From Mucilaginibacter ginsenosidivorans (GTDB taxonomy: Bacteria; Bacteroidota; Bacteroidia; Sphingobacteriales; Sphingobacteriaceae), in contig NZ_CP042436.1 in NCBI RefSeq assembly GCF_007971025.1, forward strand, positions 124,001 through 188,000: a stretch of 64,000 bases of DNA, read 5' to 3'. Positions 34,901 through 43,640 of this stretch are shown here, piece by piece. The notes under the pieces are model-generated. The model was not told where the DNA came from and ran no database searches. It worked only from the letters and a program-made list of their open reading frames with translations. Position 1 is the first letter of the stretch. The number at the start of each line of letters is the position of its first letter. The position numbers and the translations under genes are program-made.

Positions 34901-35349
34901 CTTTACTTAAACAGCGATTCCGCTGGAGCTTTGGCGTTATGCAAAGTTTTTGGAAAAACCGCGATGCGCTCTTCAACAAAAAATACAGCTTTTTCGGGAT
35001 GGTGGGCATGCCCAATATCCTGATCTTCCAGATCATATTGCCATTATTTTCACCTTTGGCCGACCTGATGATGATCATAGGTTTATTTGGCGACAAACCC
35101 TGGAAAATATTGACCTATTATATTGCTTTCGTACTCATCGATTTCATAGTGTCCATAATTGCATTTAAGATGGAAAAGGAGAAGTACAGCAAACTGATCT
35201 ACATCATCCCGCAGCGTTTTATCTGGCGCCAGCTAATGTATTACATCCTGTTCAAATCGATACGGAAAGCGCTAAAAGGCGAATTAAGCAGTTGGGGTGT
35301 GTTGAAACGTACAGGCAATGTAAAGGTGAAAGAAAAGGCGCTGAGTTAG
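31984..35349 (+). CDS. GH18-like / polysaccharide deacetylase / GT2 fusion protein
   Basis: An 1121-residue inner-membrane protein with three enzymes in line. TM helix 21-42. A GH18-like domain (about 95-450) has FQGVNLEFEDI at the catalytic strand; the acid Glu is kept but the usual Asp two before it is Glu. A NodB deacetylase (about 485-690) has TFDDGPD, NHTYLHPD, FRPPFN and LLHD. Two TM helices (about 710-745) precede a processive GT2 domain (760-990) with IIVPAYNEE, FIDDGS, CIDADTQL, AEDCDL and QRFRW, then TM helices to 1100. It probably polymerises, exports, deacetylates and trims a beta-linked amino-sugar polymer (inference by analogy with PgaB/PgaC). Confidence 0.9.
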   Translation: MADKQVFQADTPGRWTRFKWISRGIIIVLAAAVVASAITVTSKQYPSLPNLNPAPKKLSKEELEQLKRSTKYRAFKIDTEKIGILRRNLRRHQLRHPNNKNRINAAFYRAWEPQAYSSLVDHIAKLDMVVSEGFTLTANADTVTAKIDTGLTNLNRKYKKPILISLTNYINYDNLHGAFDNKDLDRIIKSKDLRTKFIKSVATQLAKYRFQGVNLEFEDIKDRNDKNFIALEKEFYHTLHPMGYLVTTNAWPEDEQYDLKRLVQFNDYLFIMAIDEHSEDSNAGDLSNQRWVEEILDKVCDKIPSEKVILTVQGGGCDWTENSTGKSTSYQQSISYAQQNESHITYDPTSANLHYTYFDQDSLEHTVYFTDAATNFNVIRMADDWATGGIALWRLGFEDPRLWAFFQKDLSLDSLRKTGIDIKKLQTVGLNNRIDYAGDGEVLDLVTTPDTGHINVTLDTVNYFVTDQHYIKLPTKYVIKRYGYAPGKVVLTFDDGPDPDYTPRILDILKKEKVPAAFFVVGSMAEKYVPILRREYEEGYEIGNHTYLHPDISTISLQRVNLELNATRKLIESVTGRSTILFRPPFNADAEPQTLAEVLPVAESRKQSYITIGESIDPWDWQPGVTADSIVARAIKQKDAGSMILLHDAGGDTREETIKALPRIIHYFKSHGYQFTTIADVLHTDKAELMPPIRDDANTGIMGTLYDIFIQGFFYGNWFMLYLFLSAIFLAIGRIVLIAILAVRQYYEDKKDKNERTDEHLYPVSIIVPAYNEEVTAIKTIQSLLQVDYPEFEIIFIDDGSKDKTYELVNASYGNHPNVRVLTKPNGGKASALNFGIAHSRYDFAVCIDADTQLKNDAIRHLMTYFTDDEIGAVAGTVKVGNETNIITIWQSIEYITAQNMDRRAFDVINSITVVPGAIGAFRKAAVFKAGAFTSDTLAEDCDLTMRILKQGYIIKNCAEAIAYTEAPETLNALLKQRFRWSFGVMQSFWKNRDALFNKKYSFFGMVGMPNILIFQIILPLFSPLADLMMIIGLFGDKPWKILTYYIAFVLIDFIVSIIAFKMEKEKYSKLIYIIPQRFIWRQLMYYILFKSIRKALKGELSSWGVLKRTGNVKVKEKALS

Positions 35350-35351
35350 GT

Positions 35352-35834
35352 TCAGGCCTTCTCGATCAGGCAAACAGCATAAGCGACTACACCTTCCTGC
35401 CTGCCGATAAACCCCAGTTTTTCGTTAGTCGTAGCTTTGATGGAGATATCGTCGCTGTCGATGCCCGCAGATTTGGCAATATTTGCCTGCATTGCAGCAA
35501 TATGTGGATTGATCTTCGGTTCTTCCAAACAAACCATAGCGTCGATATTGCCCAGGGACCAACCTTTTTCGGATAATAACGCTATCACATGTTCTAAAAG
35601 AACAAGACTACTTATGCCCTTCCACCGGTCATCCTTATTCGAAAAATGAAAGCCTATATCACGCAGGTTGGCCGCGCCTAACAATGCATCACAAATAGCA
35701 TGCAGTAATACATCCGCATCAGAATGGCCGAAGGCGCCGGAATGATGTTCAAGATTTACACCGCCCAAAACAAAAGGATGCCCTGTTTTTAACTGATGTA
35801 CGTCAAAACCAAAACCTACCCTTATTTTACTCAT
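35352..35834 (-). CDS. ispF: 2-C-methyl-D-erythritol 2,4-cyclodiphosphate synthase
   Basis: A 160-residue enzyme of the non-mevalonate isoprenoid pathway, converting CDP-methylerythritol 2-phosphate to the cyclodiphosphate and CMP. The zinc site DVHQ (Asp/His about 11-13) and His in GHSDADVLLHAICDALLGA are present, as is the C-terminal signature KATTNEKLGFIGRQEGV. Full length. Its start overlaps the porV stop by one base, and its stop lies two bases from the convergent fusion gene. Confidence 0.97.
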   Translation of the reverse strand: MSKIRVGFGFDVHQLKTGHPFVLGGVNLEHHSGAFGHSDADVLLHAICDALLGAANLRDIGFHFSNKDDRWKGISSLVLLEHVIALLSEKGWSLGNIDAMVCLEEPKINPHIAAMQANIAKSAGIDSDDISIKATTNEKLGFIGRQEGVVAYAVCLIEKA

Positions 35835-37018
35835 TATTTTTTTGTGGACCCAAAGTTAGCCATTAAAGTGAATCGCAGTGTATTGGCTAACGGACTATTT
35901 TGCTGGCTGGCGGCAATGTAGGCGAAATCGAAGGCAAAAATATCATATTTAAACCCTGTGCCGATTGTAAAATAATGAAGGCCGCCTTTGTTGGGGTTTT
36001 CATAAAAATAACCTGCCCGCAACGCAAATTGCTTGTTGTACCAATACTCAACGCCCGGCGAAATGGTGAACTCCTGCAGCTCTTCGCTAAAACCTCCCGG
36101 GGCATCAGTAAATGACCCGAAAATACCTGCTGGAACAGAAACATTATCGTCTTTGCCCTTGATGATATTACCGTCAGCATCGCGAATAGGCGGTGTAGGT
36201 ACCAGTAGCTTGTTAAAATCGAGTGCGAAAGTGAATTGGTTATACTCGTCCAGGTTTATAGTATTGGCAATGCCGAATTTCCAGTTAGTAGGGAGGAAAT
36301 ATTTGGTGCCATTATCAGTATAGCTGATCTTCGAACCAATGTTGGAGATATTGGTGCCGAAAGAGAACGTGGCATTGTTGCCAAACTCCTGTATTTGTTT
36401 GGTGTAAAATAAAGAAACGTCGGCGGCTATCGCATTACCCGCCTTAACTTGCTGTCCCGATAAGAACGAACCATTAGCAAGACTTGAATGGATATAACGC
36501 AGAGTAAGGCCCAATGAGAATTCGTTGCCAAATTTACGGGCGAACGAGCCATCTATTGAAAATTCATTTGGCGTATAAGTACCCAACGATTGCTGGCTGG
36601 CGTCCGTCAACTCGATCGATCCCAGGTTAAAGTAGCGCATCGAGGCGCCAAAAGTATTCCTGTCGTCCAATTTGTGAGCGTAAGCGATATAAGAAAGACT
36701 TACATCGGGCACAAGGTTGCGCAACCATGGGCTGTATGATGCTGAAAGGTCATCCCCGCCATCTAAAAACGCCAGTTTAGACGGGTTCCAGAAATTTGCA
36801 TTTACATCTGGCGACAGCGCTACGCCAGCCTCGCCCATCGCGCCCGAACGCGAATCAGGTGTTATTAAAAGGAACGGAACTGCAGTAGGTATCTGCGACG
36901 AATTACTACCATTTGTATTAGTGCCTCCCTGGCCAACAGACTGAGCATAAGCTGCAACTGGCAGCGATAATCCGATAGATAAAACAAGGCTCCAGGCTCT
37001 TGAGTTGAAAAACTTCAT
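35834..37018 (-). CDS. porV: T9SS outer-membrane protein PorV
   Basis: A 394-residue FadL-like outer-membrane barrel. The signal peptide ends AYAQ (about 26). The family's diagnostic opening, PFLLITPDSRSGAMGEAGVALSPDVNANFWNPSKLAF, is at about 48-85. Strand-rich sequence follows to the C-terminus. PorV collects T9SS cargo from the translocon and delivers it to the PorU sortase. It is divergent from gldJ across a 250-base spacer. PorU, often adjacent to these genes in other genomes, is not in the window. Confidence 0.96.
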   Translation of the reverse strand: MKFFNSRAWSLVLSIGLSLPVAAYAQSVGQGGTNTNGSNSSQIPTAVPFLLITPDSRSGAMGEAGVALSPDVNANFWNPSKLAFLDGGDDLSASYSPWLRNLVPDVSLSYIAYAHKLDDRNTFGASMRYFNLGSIELTDASQQSLGTYTPNEFSIDGSFARKFGNEFSLGLTLRYIHSSLANGSFLSGQQVKAGNAIAADVSLFYTKQIQEFGNNATFSFGTNISNIGSKISYTDNGTKYFLPTNWKFGIANTINLDEYNQFTFALDFNKLLVPTPPIRDADGNIIKGKDDNVSVPAGIFGSFTDAPGGFSEELQEFTISPGVEYWYNKQFALRAGYFYENPNKGGLHYFTIGTGFKYDIFAFDFAYIAASQQNSPLANTLRFTLMANFGSTKK

Positions 37019-37237
37019 TGTTGCAATTTAGCGTTAAAATTCAAAATATTTGCTTTTCATAGATAACACATTTTCATGTGGCTTAATATAAAGAAAGTCA
37101 AATATTTATAGACGTGAGTTAATAAAAGTAATATTTGTGTAACTCAATGGCGGGTTTTACGTTTAAAGCCAAATAAAGGTTTATCCTTTTTCTGAATTTA
37201 ATACACAAACTGGGTTTAATTATTAATTCATTTTTTT

Positions 37238-37245
37238 TAGCTTTA
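37238..37245 (+). promoter_or_regulatory. -7-like box of gldJ
   Basis: TAGCTTTA matches TAnnTTTG at seven of eight positions, 23 bases upstream of the gldJ ATG, with a TTTA about 20 bases further up. Confidence 0.35.
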
Positions 37246-37268
37246 CACATCAAATTACGAGTAAAAAT

Positions 37269-38936
37269 ATGAGAATGCTTTTTACGAGAACTGTTTTACT
37301 GCTTACCGGGGTTGGATTTATCCTAACCAGTTGCAGTAAGCGTGAGGTTTCACAAAAAACGGGCATAGCTTACAATGATAAGAACAACGGAGGCTATGAG
37401 CGTTTCAGGCAGTCACATCCTGCCCCCGGGCCGGGCCTTATCCCTATTGAGGGCGGCACCTTTGTGATGGGCGGTAGCGCTGACCAGGATGTGACCTATG
37501 ACTACAATAATGTTCGCCGCCGGGTAACCGTACCTTCATTCTATATGGATGAAACCGAGGTATCAAATCAGGATTGGCTCGACTATATGCACTGGATAGG
37601 TATTACCTTCCCAGATGATCACAAACTTTACTATGATGCCATACCCGATACTTTGGTTTGGCGCAGGCCTTTATCTTACAACGATCCGTATGTAGAAAAC
37701 TATTTACGTCACCCGGCATTCCAGGATTATCCTGTTGTTGGTGTAAGCTGGGACCAGGTTCAGGAATATTGCACCTGGCGTACCGACCGGATGAATGAAA
37801 ATATATTACGCGAAAAAGGTATAATGTTAAGCTGGAAAGATGCTGCAGGCGGCGGCAAAGGAAAGGCTACTGCTGCTGCGGGCAAACCGGCAAATAAGGA
37901 CCCATTCAATACTGATATTTACCTGAACGGACAGTATAAGGGCGCAGGCATTGATGGCAAAAAAATGATCGTCGACATTAGCCCAACGGCCAAAGCTGCA
38001 ACAGGTGCCAATGGCAAAGCAGGTGGTAAAATTCTGAGACCGGCTCGCATAGAGGATGGTATTTTGAAACAAAGATACCGCCTTCCGTCAGAAGCTGAAT
38101 GGGAATACGCAGCTTTATCCCTTATTGGCAATACAGAGTTCGAAAACATCGATAATAATAAAGTTTATCCATGGAATGGCCTTGGTGTACGTTCAGCCAA
38201 ACAAAAAACCCGCGGCCTGATAATGGCAAACTTTAAACGCGGCGAGGGTGATAATACCGGTGTTGGTGGTTACCTGAATGATAAAGCGGACATCACCGCG
38301 CCTGTTAGATCGTATCAGCCAAATGATTTTGGTTTGTACAACATGGCGGGTAACGTAAACGAATGGGTTCAGGACACTTACCGTCAAACTTCATTCGAAG
38401 AATTTGAGGACTTCAATCCGTTCCGCGGGAACGAGTACAAGGACAAGCGTATGGCTGACCCTAACAAGGGCCTGTTTGCAAAAGATAAATATGGCAAACC
38501 TATCCTGGATCCATCCAAATCAAATAAGAAAGCTACTTATGAAGAGTTGCTGGCACGCCAGCAGGCAGCGGCCAATGGCGGTAACGCCACGGGTGCAGCA
38601 AATACAAACCCGGCAAACCCTAATCCTGTTGCCGGTAATCCATTGGCAGGCAAGCCTTACAATCCTGACTTCAGGGGCGCTGCCGACTCGGTTAACATGA
38701 CACTTTATGGTACAACTACATTAGTTAACGACAAATCGAAAGTATATAAGGGCGGTTCGTGGAATGATATGGCTTACTGGCTGAATCCTGCTACCCGCCG
38801 CTTTATGGACGAAGATGAATCAAGCGCCGAGGTTGGTTTCCGTTGCGCCATGACCATGGTGGGCGCACCTGAAATAAACCCATCGGGCAAACCCCACTAC
38901 AGTATAAAGAAACCTAAAACATATAAAGCTAAATAA
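37269..38936 (+). CDS. gldJ: gliding motility/T9SS lipoprotein GldJ
   Basis: A 555-residue lipoprotein (lipobox ILTSC, about 17-21) with a formylglycine-generating-enzyme-like fold. It contains IEGGTFVMGG, SFYMDETEVSN, YPVVGVSWDQVQEYCTWR, YNMAGNVNEW and the C-terminal KGGSWND...GFRCAM. The IPDTLVWRRPLSYN and NYLRHPAF segments distinguish GldJ from GldK. Two low-complexity inserts, Gly/Ala/Lys-rich near 195-215 and Asn/Pro/Ala-rich near 440-465, break the fold. GldJ acts with the T9SS/gliding apparatus at the inner face of the outer membrane. A terminator follows. Confidence 0.93.
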   Translation: MRMLFTRTVLLLTGVGFILTSCSKREVSQKTGIAYNDKNNGGYERFRQSHPAPGPGLIPIEGGTFVMGGSADQDVTYDYNNVRRRVTVPSFYMDETEVSNQDWLDYMHWIGITFPDDHKLYYDAIPDTLVWRRPLSYNDPYVENYLRHPAFQDYPVVGVSWDQVQEYCTWRTDRMNENILREKGIMLSWKDAAGGGKGKATAAAGKPANKDPFNTDIYLNGQYKGAGIDGKKMIVDISPTAKAATGANGKAGGKILRPARIEDGILKQRYRLPSEAEWEYAALSLIGNTEFENIDNNKVYPWNGLGVRSAKQKTRGLIMANFKRGEGDNTGVGGYLNDKADITAPVRSYQPNDFGLYNMAGNVNEWVQDTYRQTSFEEFEDFNPFRGNEYKDKRMADPNKGLFAKDKYGKPILDPSKSNKKATYEELLARQQAAANGGNATGAANTNPANPNPVAGNPLAGKPYNPDFRGAADSVNMTLYGTTTLVNDKSKVYKGGSWNDMAYWLNPATRRFMDEDESSAEVGFRCAMTMVGAPEINPSGKPHYSIKKPKTYKAK

Positions 38937-38953
38937 GTTCTGCTTTTTAATAT

Positions 38954-38989
38954 AAAAGGCGCCCTGCAAACAGGGCGCCTTTCTTTTTT
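38954..38989. terminator. bidirectional terminator after gldJ
   Basis: A perfect 9-bp stem GGCGCCCTG-caaa-CAGGGCGCC, flanked by AAAA on the left and TTTCTTTTTT on the right, lies between convergent gldJ and the biotin carrier gene. Confidence 0.92.
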
Positions 38990-39010
38990 ACGCTAACTCC
39001 AGGTGATTAC

Positions 39011-39508
39011 CTAAAAAACGATCAAAACCTGTCCCTTTTCTACCTTATCACCCGCCTTGATCTTTAATGTTTTAACGGTCACATCAGCCGGTGATTTAAT
39101 AATGTTTTCCATCTTCATTGCCTCCAGCACAAACAGGTTATCTCCTTTTTGTACCTGGCTCCCTTCGTTGACAAATACCCTCAGCACCATGCCCGGCATA
39201 GGCGCCTTTACTTCGCTCACCTTTGCGCTGTTAAGTGCACTCATCCCCAGCTTATCCAGCAGCAGATCATATTGATCCTTTGCTGTTACCGTGTAAACGT
39301 TTCCGTTAACTTTGATCTCTGCGGTTTTTGATTCTTTATCAAAGTTTACTACCTCTACGTTATATGATCGAAAATCACGAATGATATGAAATATAGACTC
39401 GTCAAGCTGCCTTACATCCGTTGCCTCATCTTTATTATTTACCAGTAACTTTTCGTTCTTTTGTTCAACCGCGTAATCGTACTTGTCGTTGACTTTTATT
39501 TTGAGCAT
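39011..39508 (-). CDS. biotin carboxyl carrier protein
   Basis: A 165-residue acyl-CoA/pyruvate carboxylase-type biotin carrier. The N-terminal ~90 residues form a beta-rich docking region. The biotinyl domain (about 100-165) starts at APMPGMV and carries the biotin lysine K132 in EAMKMEN. It would carry CO2 for a decarboxylase or carboxylase such as methylmalonyl-CoA or propionyl-CoA carboxylase; the partner subunit is not next to it in the window. A 126-base spacer separates it from the DUF4159 gene. Confidence 0.92.
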   Translation of the reverse strand: MLKIKVNDKYDYAVEQKNEKLLVNNKDEATDVRQLDESIFHIIRDFRSYNVEVVNFDKESKTAEIKVNGNVYTVTAKDQYDLLLDKLGMSALNSAKVSEVKAPMPGMVLRVFVNEGSQVQKGDNLFVLEAMKMENIIKSPADVTVKTLKIKAGDKVEKGQVLIVF

Positions 39509-39634
39509 AAGTGTTTGTTAGAGATCAGAGATCACGCAAATCTCCGCGTTATCTTTAAATAGGTTTTTTTGATATTAAGTATTCAGGCTGCAATATAAGT
39601 GATCTGCACATACTATTCACTGGTCACCAATTAA

Positions 39635-40291
39635 CTACTGTGTCAAGGCATACTGCACCATGTTGGCGCCCATTTTTAGCGCTTTAATTCGTATTTCCTG
39701 GGTATCGCCCGGGTAGGTCCCATAATCTTCCCATCCATTGCCCAGATCGCATTCGTAGTCATAAAAACAAACCAGGCGCCCCTTATATATCAATCCAAAA
39801 CCCTGCGCGCGTTTACCATCATGCTCATGGACTTTTGGCAACCCGTTGGGGAAATCATATTTCTGATGATAAATTGGATAGTTAAGCGGCAATTCAACAA
39901 AATCCAACTCAGGAAAAACCTTTTTCATTTGCGGCCGGATAAACTGGTCGAGGCCATAATTATCGCAGATATGAAGGAACCCGCCGCCAATTAAATATTT
40001 ACGCAGGTTTTGAGCTTCCTGGTCCGAAAAGATAACGTTGCCGTGCCCCGTCATAAAAATGAAAGGGTAATTGAAAAGCTGGGCGCTGCCAACTTCCACC
40101 ACCTCATCTTCAGGCTGGAAATTCGTTTTAAGGTTCTCGTTGCAAAATTTGATAAGGTTGGGCAATGCAGTGCGGTCGCCGTACCAGTCGCCTCCCCCAT
40201 TATATTTAAGTCTGGCCATTTTATATGCAGGCGCATTAAACCTGCTAAGGCCTAAAAGTGTCAGTATAGCTACGGCCCATAATGCTTTCAT
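39635..40291 (-). CDS. DUF4159 domain protein
   Basis: A 218-residue exported protein with an N-terminal hydrophobic segment (about 3-20). The body contains KYNGGGDWYGDRTALPNLIKFCNENL, PFIFMTGHGNVIFS, GGFLHICDNYGLD and LVCFYDYECDLGNGWED, which fit DUF4159, a glutamine-amidotransferase-like fold without the usual catalytic triad. Function unknown. It overlaps rsmE by four bases and is translationally coupled to it. Confidence 0.85.
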   Translation of the reverse strand: MKALWAVAILTLLGLSRFNAPAYKMARLKYNGGGDWYGDRTALPNLIKFCNENLKTNFQPEDEVVEVGSAQLFNYPFIFMTGHGNVIFSDQEAQNLRKYLIGGGFLHICDNYGLDQFIRPQMKKVFPELDFVELPLNYPIYHQKYDFPNGLPKVHEHDGKRAQGFGLIYKGRLVCFYDYECDLGNGWEDYGTYPGDTQEIRIKALKMGANMVQYALTQ

Positions 40292-40998
40292 ATGCGGTTT
40301 AAAAAGTTTATCTCGAAGCAGGCTTCTAATGCAGCCGTCTCAGTTCTTAAACGACTATTTCCTAAAGTTATGGCTTTGAAATCATTTTTTATAGCATCCC
40401 TTATTTCCTGCGGACTAAAATCCCCTTCTGGTCCGATCAGTACAAGATATTTGCCAAGAGGTTTGATCAGATCTTTAAGATCCGATTTATCTCCCGGCTC
40501 ACAATGTGCGATCAGTCTTTGTCCGTCAAACGGAGATGAAAGAAATTTATTTAGGGCTACCGGTTCGTTGAGTTTCGGGTGCCATGCTTTAAGCGACTGT
40601 TTTATAGCCGAAGTAATGATCTTATCAAGCCGGTCGGTGCGGACTTCTTTTCTTTCTGATCGCTGACAAATGATCAGTGAAATTTCATCGATACCTATCT
40701 CTGTAGCTTTTTCTAAAAACCATTCGATTCGTTCGATATTTTTTGTTGGGGCAACGGCAATGTGCAGGTAATGATTTCTTCTATTCGGGTCAGGTGCTAC
40801 CGTCAGAATTTGCAGCTGCGTGCGCTTGGGATGGGCATCTTTGATCGTCGCGGTGTAAAAGTTTCCTTTCCCGTCTATTAGCTGCACCTTGTCACCGGTT
40901 TGCAGGCGCAACACCTTTACGCAATGCTTGCTTTCCTCTTCATCAAGGTAATGTGTTGAAGATGCAGCATCAATTCCAGGTGTATAAAAAAGTTGCAT
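40288..40998 (-). CDS. rsmE: 16S rRNA m3U1498 methyltransferase RsmE
   Basis: A 236-residue SPOUT enzyme that methylates N3 of U1498 in 16S rRNA. The N-terminal PUA-like domain (about 1-70) includes SKHCVKVLRLQTGD. The C-terminal knot domain has LIGPEGDFSPQEI (about 185-197) and LGNSRLRTETAAL (about 213-225). Full length. The CorC-type gene lies 12 bases upstream, so the three genes form one transcription unit with DUF4159. Confidence 0.95.
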   Translation of the reverse strand: MQLFYTPGIDAASSTHYLDEEESKHCVKVLRLQTGDKVQLIDGKGNFYTATIKDAHPKRTQLQILTVAPDPNRRNHYLHIAVAPTKNIERIEWFLEKATEIGIDEISLIICQRSERKEVRTDRLDKIITSAIKQSLKAWHPKLNEPVALNKFLSSPFDGQRLIAHCEPGDKSDLKDLIKPLGKYLVLIGPEGDFSPQEIRDAIKNDFKAITLGNSRLRTETAALEACFEINFLNRI

Positions 40999-41010
40999 CC
41001 GGGAACGGGT

Positions 41011-42354
41011 TTAATGAAGATCGACGGTGTCTTCTTCGTTAAGCAGCAATTCGAGCTTTACCGATTCTATATTCTGATCCGATTTTTTTAGAATGGTGAT
41101 ATTATACCCGTTGGCTTCTGTCTGCTCACCAACATCAGGTATCTTTCCAAAAATATCACCCAGCCATCCGGAAACTGTGTCGTAGTCGCCATCTTCAGGC
41201 AGGTCATGCGGTAAATGGCTGTTCACATCATAGATAGGTGCAAGCGCATTTACTATGAATTCCGTTTCATTCACTTTTTCAACAATAGGTTTTTCCTCAT
41301 CGTACTCATCCTGTATATCGCCAACCAATTCTTCTACTATATCTTCCAGGGTCACCATGCCGGCTGTCCCGCCAAATTCGTCCAGTACAATAGCTATCTG
41401 GATCCGTTTCAGCTTCATCTCGGCCATCAGGTCGTTTATCTTTTTGGTTTCAGGGATAAAATATGGCTTTCTGATAATATCCTTAAGCTGGAATTCCTTT
41501 TTATAAGCAAGCAGTGGCAACACATCCTTGGCATGTACTATGCCTACTATCTTATCTATGGTATCTTCGTAAACCGGTATCCTTGAGTAGCCCTCGGCTA
41601 TAAGCAGTTCTATCAATTCGTCCTGGTTGGTATCCACCTCAACGCCCGATATTTTAGTACGGGGCACCATGATATTTTTTACCACGCGTTCGTTAAAGTC
41701 GAATACATTCTGAATAAGCTCATGCTCGGTCGAGTCGATAACCCCGGTTTCCATACCCTGTTCAAGCAGGTATTGCAATTCCTCCGAACTATGGTGTGCC
41801 TCGCTCCCGGGTGCAGTGTTTACTCCAAATAGTCCCAGGATGAAATTGGCGAAGCCGTTTAAGAGCCAGATGAACGGTCTGAAAACCACAAAGAAGAACC
41901 TCAAAGGAACCGATACGGTCATAACCGTTCGTACCGACTTTTGTATAGCGAGCGATTTCGGCGCCAGTTCTCCAAATACAATATGAAGAACGGTGATAGA
42001 TATAAACGCCACCACATGGCTTATGTCGATAATCAGTACGGAATGGATGTTCAACCCAAACACAGAGAACAGCTTCCACATTAACTTGGTTACCACGTCC
42101 TGCCCAAACCAGCCCAAACCAAGTGATGCGATGGTGATCCCCAATTGCGTGGCGGCCAGGTAGCCATCCAAATTCCCCATAATGCCTTTGGCCACCTTAG
42201 CCGTCCGGCTACCGGATTTTGCCTTGATCTCGAGCTGCGAACCCCTTACGCGCACCATAGCAAATTCGGCGGCAACAAAAAAACCGTTCAGCAGAACCAG
42301 GAATAGGGTAAGAAATATATAGTAACCGTTAATTTCTAAATCTGCGGGGTTCAT
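41011..42354 (-). CDS. CNNM/CorC-HlyC family transporter (GldE-like)
   Basis: A 447-residue membrane protein. The DUF21/CNNM domain has four helices (about 8-190, with VAAEFAMVRVR), followed by two CBS domains (about 215-330, including NIMVPRTKISG and DEFGGTAGMVTLEDIVEELVGDI) and a C-terminal CorC/HlyC domain. Such proteins are linked to magnesium or cobalt efflux. The gliding protein GldE of Flavobacterium shares this architecture, so a role there is possible but not shown. It follows the pyrophosphatase gene by eight bases. Confidence 0.87.
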   Translation of the reverse strand: MNPADLEINGYYIFLTLFLVLLNGFFVAAEFAMVRVRGSQLEIKAKSGSRTAKVAKGIMGNLDGYLAATQLGITIASLGLGWFGQDVVTKLMWKLFSVFGLNIHSVLIIDISHVVAFISITVLHIVFGELAPKSLAIQKSVRTVMTVSVPLRFFFVVFRPFIWLLNGFANFILGLFGVNTAPGSEAHHSSEELQYLLEQGMETGVIDSTEHELIQNVFDFNERVVKNIMVPRTKISGVEVDTNQDELIELLIAEGYSRIPVYEDTIDKIVGIVHAKDVLPLLAYKKEFQLKDIIRKPYFIPETKKINDLMAEMKLKRIQIAIVLDEFGGTAGMVTLEDIVEELVGDIQDEYDEEKPIVEKVNETEFIVNALAPIYDVNSHLPHDLPEDGDYDTVSGWLGDIFGKIPDVGEQTEANGYNITILKKSDQNIESVKLELLLNEEDTVDLH

Positions 42355-42362
42355 TGATCAAG

Positions 42363-42908
42363 TTATTGGTACGAAGGGAAAGTAGATTTATACAGCTCCA
42401 GACTTTCCAGTATCACTTTTTGCGCATAGCGCTTTCCGAGCAAATGCTCTATGGTCACATTCTTACCTTCCAGCTTTTTATAGTCCTGGAAAAAACGAAC
42501 GATCTCTTTCATTGCATGCGGCGGTAATTCGTTCAGATCATTGATATAGTTTACCGACATGTCATTTTTTGCTACCGCAATGATCTTATCATCCTGCTCA
42601 CCGTTGTCCACCATGTGCATTACACCGATAACTTTGGCTTCGATAATGGACATCGGGAACACATCCACAGAACACAGCACCAATATATCAAGCGGATCAT
42701 GATCGTCGCAATAAGTTTGGGGTATAAAACCATAATTTGCCGGGTACATTACCGACGAAAACAAAACGCGGTCGAGTTTTAATAGTCCCGAATCCTTATC
42801 TATTTCGTATTTAGCTTTGGAACCCTTGGGTATTTCTATTACTGCATGAACGATATCAGGTATACTGTCGCCCGGTGATACCTGGTGCCAGGGATGTTGT
42901 GTACTCAT
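42363..42908 (-). CDS. ppa: inorganic pyrophosphatase
   Basis: A 181-residue family I soluble pyrophosphatase hydrolysing PPi to phosphate. It shows [13 protein letters not shown] near 26-38, [12 protein letters not shown] (55-66) and the signature [10 protein letters not shown] (68-77) with its metal-binding aspartates; [12 protein letters not shown] follows. Cytosolic. It sits between the DedA and CorC-type genes with short spacers. Confidence 0.95.
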   Translation of the reverse strand: MSTQHPWHQVSPGDSIPDIVHAVIEIPKGSKAKYEIDKDSGLLKLDRVLFSSVMYPANYGFIPQTYCDDHDPLDILVLCSVDVFPMSIIEAKVIGVMHMVDNGEQDDKIIAVAKNDMSVNYINDLNELPPHAMKEIVRFFQDYKKLEGKNVTIEHLLGKRYAQKVILESLELYKSTFPSYQ

Positions 42909-42928
42909 TATTAATTCTTTATAGATAG

Positions 42929-43582
42929 TTATGTGTCTTCATTACCTGCTTCCGTGTTAACAAATTTTCGCCTTATATAAGCAAAAATAAGCGGCGCTGT
43001 GGTAATTAATATTAATCCTAATACAACATATTTGAGATAATACTTAATTTCTTCGGGATATCTTCTCCCGAGGAAAAAACCCGTCAAAGTTAATGTGCAA
43101 ACCCACATTATGCTGCCAATAAAGTTGTACAGCGTGAATTTTTTGACATCCAGCTTAACAACACCTGCAAAGATAGGGGCAAAAGTTCTAATTATCGGGA
43201 AAAATCTCCCTAAAACCAAAGCCATGCCACCATATTTGGCATAAAACTCCTCGGCCATGGTTACATAACGTTTTTTGAAGAATAATGATTCGTTGCGTTT
43301 AAATAAAACCGGCCCGGTACGGTAACCAAACCAATAACCAGTATAATTACCCAAAACACCGGCCGCTATAAGCGACAGCACCAGTACTGAAATATGCATA
43401 TCAAGTACCCCGGTTGCACAAAGTAGGCCGGCCAATACCAGCAGGTAATCGCCGGGCAAAAAGAACCCGAAGAACAAGCCGGTTTCGGCAAATACTACAA
43501 TAAGCAAAAGGAAAAATCCGCCCTTACTGATAATGGAGCGCGCGTCTGTCAGATTTTGAAGATGTTCCCAGAATTGTTCCAT
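42929..43582 (-). CDS. DedA family (SNARE-associated/VTT) membrane protein
   Basis: A 217-residue inner-membrane protein with about five hydrophobic segments. The DedA core is visible as [13 protein letters not shown] (about 39-51), then [14 protein letters not shown] and the re-entrant segment [25 protein letters not shown] (about 116-140). DedA proteins flip phospholipids or undecaprenyl phosphate carriers. Its ATG is 59 bases downstream of the nuoN stop. Confidence 0.92.
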   Translation of the reverse strand: MEQFWEHLQNLTDARSIISKGGFFLLLIVVFAETGLFFGFFLPGDYLLVLAGLLCATGVLDMHISVLVLSLIAAGVLGNYTGYWFGYRTGPVLFKRNESLFFKKRYVTMAEEFYAKYGGMALVLGRFFPIIRTFAPIFAGVVKLDVKKFTLYNFIGSIMWVCTLTLTGFFLGRRYPEEIKYYLKYVVLGLILITTAPLIFAYIRRKFVNTEAGNEDT

Positions 43583-43640
43583 TCACGATCACCGTAAAAC
43601 TACTAATATAAAATGAATTAATTAGCAGTATGCTTACGGA

